This document shows positions 7,721 through 10,210 of a stretch of 10,210 nucleotides of DNA, piece after piece (position 1 is the stretch's first letter; each line of letters opens with the position of its first letter). Source of the DNA: Planctomycetaceae bacterium UBA2972. Its GTDB lineage: Bacteria > Planctomycetota > Planctomycetia > Pirellulales > Pirellulaceae. The notes under the pieces were generated by a model, which made no database searches, was not told the origin of the DNA, and saw only the letters and a list, made by a program, of their open reading frames with translations. The position numbers were made by a program, and so were the translations under genes. The DNA is taken from the NCBI GenBank assembly GCA_002348315.1, contig DEAW01000116.1, forward strand, positions 1 through 10,210, in the 5' to 3' direction.

Positions 7721-7821
7721 GTGCTTTTTGCTTCTGTAGCACGTTTAAAGCGCCCTGTAGTGGATACGAAAAGCACCTAGTCGATTAGGCGGAAACAGAT
7801 TGCGTTTTCTAATCTACAGGG
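7721..7821 (+). promoter_or_regulatory. Two interleaved inverted repeats in the leader region of the RDD gene
   Basis: Two perfect 8-base inverted repeats interlock in the divergent spacer. GTGCTTTT (7721-7728) matches AAAAGCAC (7769-7776) and extends to 10 pairs with one wobble. CCCTGTAG (7753-7760) matches CTACAGGG (7814-7821). The second right arm contains AGGG at 7818-7821, the ribosome site for the ATG at 7829. Just inside it, GATTAG (7783-7788) can pair with CTAATC (7809-7814), continued by GAAAC with GTTTT around a 7-base loop. CTGTAG also occurs a third time at 7734-7739. As RNA this could hide the ribosome site or form a pseudoknot; as DNA the repeats could be operators. No plus-strand promoter was found, so whether the whole element is transcribed is unknown. 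Confidence 0.4.
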
Positions 7822-7828
7822 TAATTCA

Positions 7829-8383
7829 ATGTATTCGAGAACGAGCAGAAACAGTTATGGCGACGTCGTGGAACCGATGAAGCGAGTGCTTGTCGGTGTG
7901 CTGGACGGAATATTCATCGCAGTCTCCGGGACCGTCTTTGGTATGTTATTTGGCGGAATGGTGGCAAGGGCACACATAGCTGCGGGAAACGAAAGCACTG
8001 GAGCGGGAGCACAGGGGGTGGAGGCTCTGGGGGGAGTATTAGGCGGGATCTTAGGATTCATCATTGGTCCATTCATCATTGCTGTAGTTTTTATGATCAT
8101 AGAAGGATTCTTTGGCACGACTCCGGCAGGTAAGCTACTGGGGACCAAGGTGTATCGGGATGATGGAATGGAAGCTGGCAAAGGCATTCTATTTATCCGA
8201 TCCGCCATGAAATATGCACCGGCCTGGCTTTTCCTGTTGGGACTTTTATTGGATGTCGACTTTTTCGTCGATCTGTCCGATTATGCCTTCACTATTCTAT
8301 TTGCCGGCATGTTTGTGGCCTTAGGGGAGTCGCGCCAAACACTATACGACTTGGCTAGCAAAACCAATGTGTTCCATACCTAA
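7829..8383 (+). CDS. RDD-family membrane protein
   Basis: A 184-residue integral membrane protein. The ATG at 7829 has AGGG (7818-7821) seven bases upstream. RDD signatures are seen in order: R19 and D26 in KRVLVGVLDG at the first membrane segment, then TTPAGKLLGTKVYRDDG (97-113) with the family's G-K pair, R124 in LFIRSAMKYAP, and RQTLYDLASKTNVFH (169-183) at the end. Hydrophobic segments lie at about 20-46, 66-92, 131-145 and 152-165. A Gly/Ala-rich, weakly polar loop (ARAHIAAGNESTGAGAQG) sits between the first two. RDD proteins are widespread and mostly uncharacterised; some have been linked to ion or osmolyte transport, which cannot be assumed here. It stands alone: divergent from the DUF1552 operon and convergent with the gamma-glutamyltransferase gene. 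Confidence 0.88.
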   Translation: MYSRTSRNSYGDVVEPMKRVLVGVLDGIFIAVSGTVFGMLFGGMVARAHIAAGNESTGAGAQGVEALGGVLGGILGFIIGPFIIAVVFMIIEGFFGTTPAGKLLGTKVYRDDGMEAGKGILFIRSAMKYAPAWLFLLGLLLDVDFFVDLSDYAFTILFAGMFVALGESRQTLYDLASKTNVFHT

Positions 8384-8434
8384 TCACATGCCCGAGACAG
8401 CTAGACAACTAGATTGCACCAGTATTTAAGATCT

Positions 8435-8586
8435 CAGTTAAGGCTTCGTCGATCCTTCGGCCGACTAAAGTTTTGATTGGTAATCTGCATTTTAGAGACC
8501 ATGAGTTTAGCCGCTACGTCTTTGCCCTTTGGGCTACGACGTATAAACTGCGCCCGACGAAGGAAGACGACGGCTAGGTCTAACTG
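8435..8586. repeat. Large imperfect foldback with two internal hairpins (structured RNA or MITE-like element)
   Basis: The outer arms pair in stages: CAGTTA (8435-8440) with TAACTG (8581-8586), CGTCG (8447-8451) with CGACG (8568-8572), and TCCTTCG (8453-8459) with CGAAGGA (8558-8564). Inside are two self-contained hairpins. The first is CTAAA (8465-8469)/TTTAG (8491-8495) with inner GATT/AATC around GGT. The second is AGTTTA (8504-8509) and TACGTC (8515-8520) paired with GACGTA (8538-8543) and TAAACT (8544-8549), capped by GCCC-TTT-GGGC. Together these form a three-way-junction shape. It could be a bidirectional terminator, a small structured RNA, or a decayed non-autonomous element with terminal inverted repeats of about 30 bases. 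I find no target-site duplication and no second copy in the window. The pairing is seen directly; any function is inference. Confidence 0.5.
8504..8549. terminator. Possible bidirectional terminator hairpin
   Basis: This is the strongest single hairpin in the convergent spacer. It has six A/T-rich outer pairs, a five-base bulge (GCCGC, 8510-8514) on the left, six middle pairs (TACGTC/GACGTA), a 3x3 internal loop and a four-pair GCCC/GGGC tip with a TTT loop. Its place between two convergent genes fits two-way termination. No T run follows on either strand, so intrinsic termination is doubtful. Confidence 0.3.
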
Positions 8587-8604
8587 TTGACACGCTTGTC
8601 CGGT

Positions 8605-10210
8605 CTACTTATCTCTCAACCTTGGTTCCACAACTCCGGTAAACTCTCCGGTCTCGGGATCCTGATAGATCATCTGCATGACTCCGGCAGAAGATGTTGA
8701 GTAGACATTGTGGCCCCGGGCTTTCATTACAGCTAAGATTTCCGAGCTGTTGCTGCGTTCCAAAACCAACCGATCCGGAGACCATTGGTGATGAAAACGA
8801 GGCCGCTTTAGCGTTTCATACGGGGACAGTTCTAAATCAATGACACCACTGATTCCCAGCACCACAGACGTAATAATTTTAGGCCCACCGGCAGCGCCCA
8901 AAGTGAAAAGCGGTTGCTGGGAATCTTTACCTAAAACAATGGTCGGCGACATACTCGAGAGCGGTCGTTTCAGGGACTCCACTTTATTGGCTTCACTTCC
9001 AACCAGTCCAAATGCATTGGCAACCCCTGGAGCTAAAGCAAAATCGTCCATTTCGTTATTCAGGACGACACCAGTCCCAGGGACAATCACTTTGGAACCA
9101 AAGGAAGTGTTAACCGTCGCTGTCATGGCAACCCAATACCCCTGCTGGTCAGCCACCGCGATATGTGTTGTATGCCTTTGAGTTTTGAATGGGATTCGAT
9201 TCGGGGGTACGCCATGTGATTCAACAGGCGTTGATGCGTTGGCATCGATACGGTTTGCGAGTTGCTGAGCGTACGATTTTGCTATCAGGCCGGAGGGAAC
9301 TCGACTGAAGTCCGGGTCGCCCAAATAAAACGCTCGGTCGGCAAACGCCAATTTCATAGCTTCCGCCACATGATGGATATACTGTGCAGACTCTTCCCGA
9401 TACAAATCTCGCATAGGAAATTGCTCCAGCATGTTCAGAATCTGAGCCACATGGACGCCCCCTGAACTTGGCGGCGGCATCCCGATCACCGTGTGGCCTC
9501 GATAGGAAGTCACAATCGGTTTTCGCATTTTAGCTCGGTAATTTGCAAAGTCCTGTTCATTAAGAACACCGCCATTGTGTGCCATCCACTCGCTAATCTT
9601 CTTAGCGACCGGGCCTCGATAGAAATACGATGGCCCGTAAGTGGCAATACCATCAAGTGTCGTAGCCAGATCGGCTTGCACAAGTCGCTCGCCTGCTCCC
9701 AAAGTCTTCCCGTTGTGAATGAAGACGTCCCGGCTTCCTGAAAAACGCTCAAACAGTTCCTGCTTTCCTGCCAATCTCCGAGCATATCGTTCTGAGATCG
9801 GAAAACCTTCCCGAGCGATCCTGGCAGCCTCAGTAAAGTGTTCACTCCAATCGACTTGTCCGCATTTACGCCAGGCCAAATGATAAGCTGCGATGGCTCC
9901 GGGAGTTCCGGACGCCAAGGCTCCGACTTGTGACAACGCCGTATCCGGTGTCCCATCACGATAATACATTTCAACGGTCGCATGACGAGGAGCGGTTTCG
10001 CGACCGTCGATGGCGTAGAGTTTACCACTCGGTGTCCGAATCAGAATAAAACATCCCCCGCCGATTCCCGAGTTGTAACCATCGACGACTCCCAACGTGA
10101 TGGCAGCTGTCAGCGCAGCATCCACAGCATTACCACCACTGGCAAGCGTCTTATAAGCAGCCTGAGAAGCCAACGGATGCACCGTGGCCACCATCGCATT
10201 TTGACGGGTC
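8605..10210 (-). CDS. ggt: Gamma-glutamyltransferase (GGT), N-terminus outside window
   Basis: The frame runs from the right edge to a TAG at 8605-8607. It stays open before the first visible ATG (10194), with TRQNA preceding MVATVHPLASQAA. In GGTs this motif lies some tens of residues after the signal peptide, so the gene continues beyond the window and that ATG is not the start. Numbering from that Met, the visible 529 residues show GGNAVDAA (20-27), SGIGGGCF (42-49), DGRETAP (63-69, with the gamma-glutamate-binding Arg65), the autocleavage site TTH with nucleophile Thr342, NNEMDDF (379-385), RPLSSMSP (410-417) and GAAGGPKIITS (433-443). Cleavage before Thr342 would leave a 188-residue small subunit, the usual size. 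The enzyme cleaves or transfers the gamma-glutamyl group of glutathione and related peptides, normally in the periplasm. All key residues that I can place are present, so it should be active. Confidence 0.95.
   Translation of the reverse strand, partial: TRQNAMVATVHPLASQAAYKTLASGGNAVDAALTAAITLGVVDGYNSGIGGGCFILIRTPSGKLYAIDGRETAPRHATVEMYYRDGTPDTALSQVGALASGTPGAIAAYHLAWRKCGQVDWSEHFTEAARIAREGFPISERYARRLAGKQELFERFSGSRDVFIHNGKTLGAGERLVQADLATTLDGIATYGPSYFYRGPVAKKISEWMAHNGGVLNEQDFANYRAKMRKPIVTSYRGHTVIGMPPPSSGGVHVAQILNMLEQFPMRDLYREESAQYIHHVAEAMKLAFADRAFYLGDPDFSRVPSGLIAKSYAQQLANRIDANASTPVESHGVPPNRIPFKTQRHTTHIAVADQQGYWVAMTATVNTSFGSKVIVPGTGVVLNNEMDDFALAPGVANAFGLVGSEANKVESLKRPLSSMSPTIVLGKDSQQPLFTLGAAGGPKIITSVVLGISGVIDLELSPYETLKRPRFHHQWSPDRLVLERSNSSEILAVMKARGHNVYSTSSAGVMQMIYQDPETGEFTGVVEPRLRDK

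Larger units (their letters stand above)
8384..8604. other. Convergent intergenic region between the RDD and gamma-glutamyltransferase genes
   Basis: These 221 bases hold no credible gene. Most of the region is taken up by the imperfect foldback described separately (8435-8586). Outside it I see a small hairpin, GACA (8589-8592) with TGTC (8597-8600), just past the stop of the gamma-glutamyltransferase gene. There is no T tract next to it in either direction. Confidence 0.6.

Noticed and set aside
7855..8208. A 117-codon minus-strand open frame opposite the RDD gene
   Set aside because: It is antisense to a clear RDD-family protein, has no recognisable motif, and its proline/threonine/serine-rich content mirrors the glycine/alanine codons on the other strand.
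8431..8594. Target-site duplication flanking the foldback, as proof of a mobile element
   Set aside because: The flanks (ATCT on the left, TTGA on the right) do not match at any obvious length, so transposition cannot be claimed from this copy.
8589..8600. GACA/TGTC hairpin just past the gamma-glutamyltransferase stop
   Set aside because: Only four pairs and no T tract follows on the minus strand, so it is not a credible terminator.
9510..10028. A 172-codon minus-strand open frame inside the gamma-glutamyltransferase gene
   Set aside because: It lies in another frame of a gene whose catalytic motifs are intact, and its translation shows no family features.

Overview
The window most likely comes from a planctomycete (Planctomycetota). 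The strongest clue is the adjacent pair of a Tat-signal DUF1552 protein and a very long secreted protein with the order cytochrome c, DUF1587, DUF1595, PA14, DUF1592, DUF1588, DUF1585. That pairing is typical of this phylum and is often present in many copies per genome. Base composition looks moderate and even by eye, and I see no island-like shift, tRNA, rRNA, CRISPR array or insertion sequence. Genus cannot be decided from the sequence.

Layout from left to right. (1) Positions 1-3201 are a minus-strand cluster, read right to left: a membrane-anchored M48 metallopeptidase, then three tandem AIM24/TIGR00266-family paralogues. Gaps are only 21 to 36 nt and the second and third AIM24 genes have clear AGGAG ribosome sites, so this looks like one operon. 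The last paralogue runs off the left edge. (2) Positions 3202-3377 are a gene-free spacer. (3) Positions 3378-7645 are a second minus-strand operon, with DUF1552 first and the DUF1592 cytochrome-type protein second, joined by a TAATG stop/start overlap. (4) Positions 7646-7828 are a divergent intergenic region with a TATAAT box for the DUF1552 operon and two interleaved inverted repeats, one of which covers the ribosome site of the next gene. (5) Positions 7829-8383 are a plus-strand RDD-family membrane protein, the only plus-strand gene. (6) Positions 8384-8604 are a convergent intergenic region almost filled by a large imperfect foldback with two internal hairpins. (7) Position 8605 to the right edge is a minus-strand gamma-glutamyltransferase, missing its N-terminus because it runs past the window.

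How the genes may work together. The M48 peptidase plus three AIM24 proteins form a plausible envelope module. In yeast mitochondria Aim24 supports inner-membrane (MICOS) organisation and the M48-family protease Oma1 acts at the same membrane, so the bacterial linkage is suggestive but unproven. The DUF1552/DUF1592 pair is a secreted system of unknown substrate. The gamma-glutamyltransferase probably acts on glutathione or other gamma-glutamyl compounds in the periplasm. The RDD protein has no assignable role. The two items most worth a second look are the 8435-8586 foldback and the peptidase-AIM24 operon; most of the rest is ordinary planctomycete gene content.
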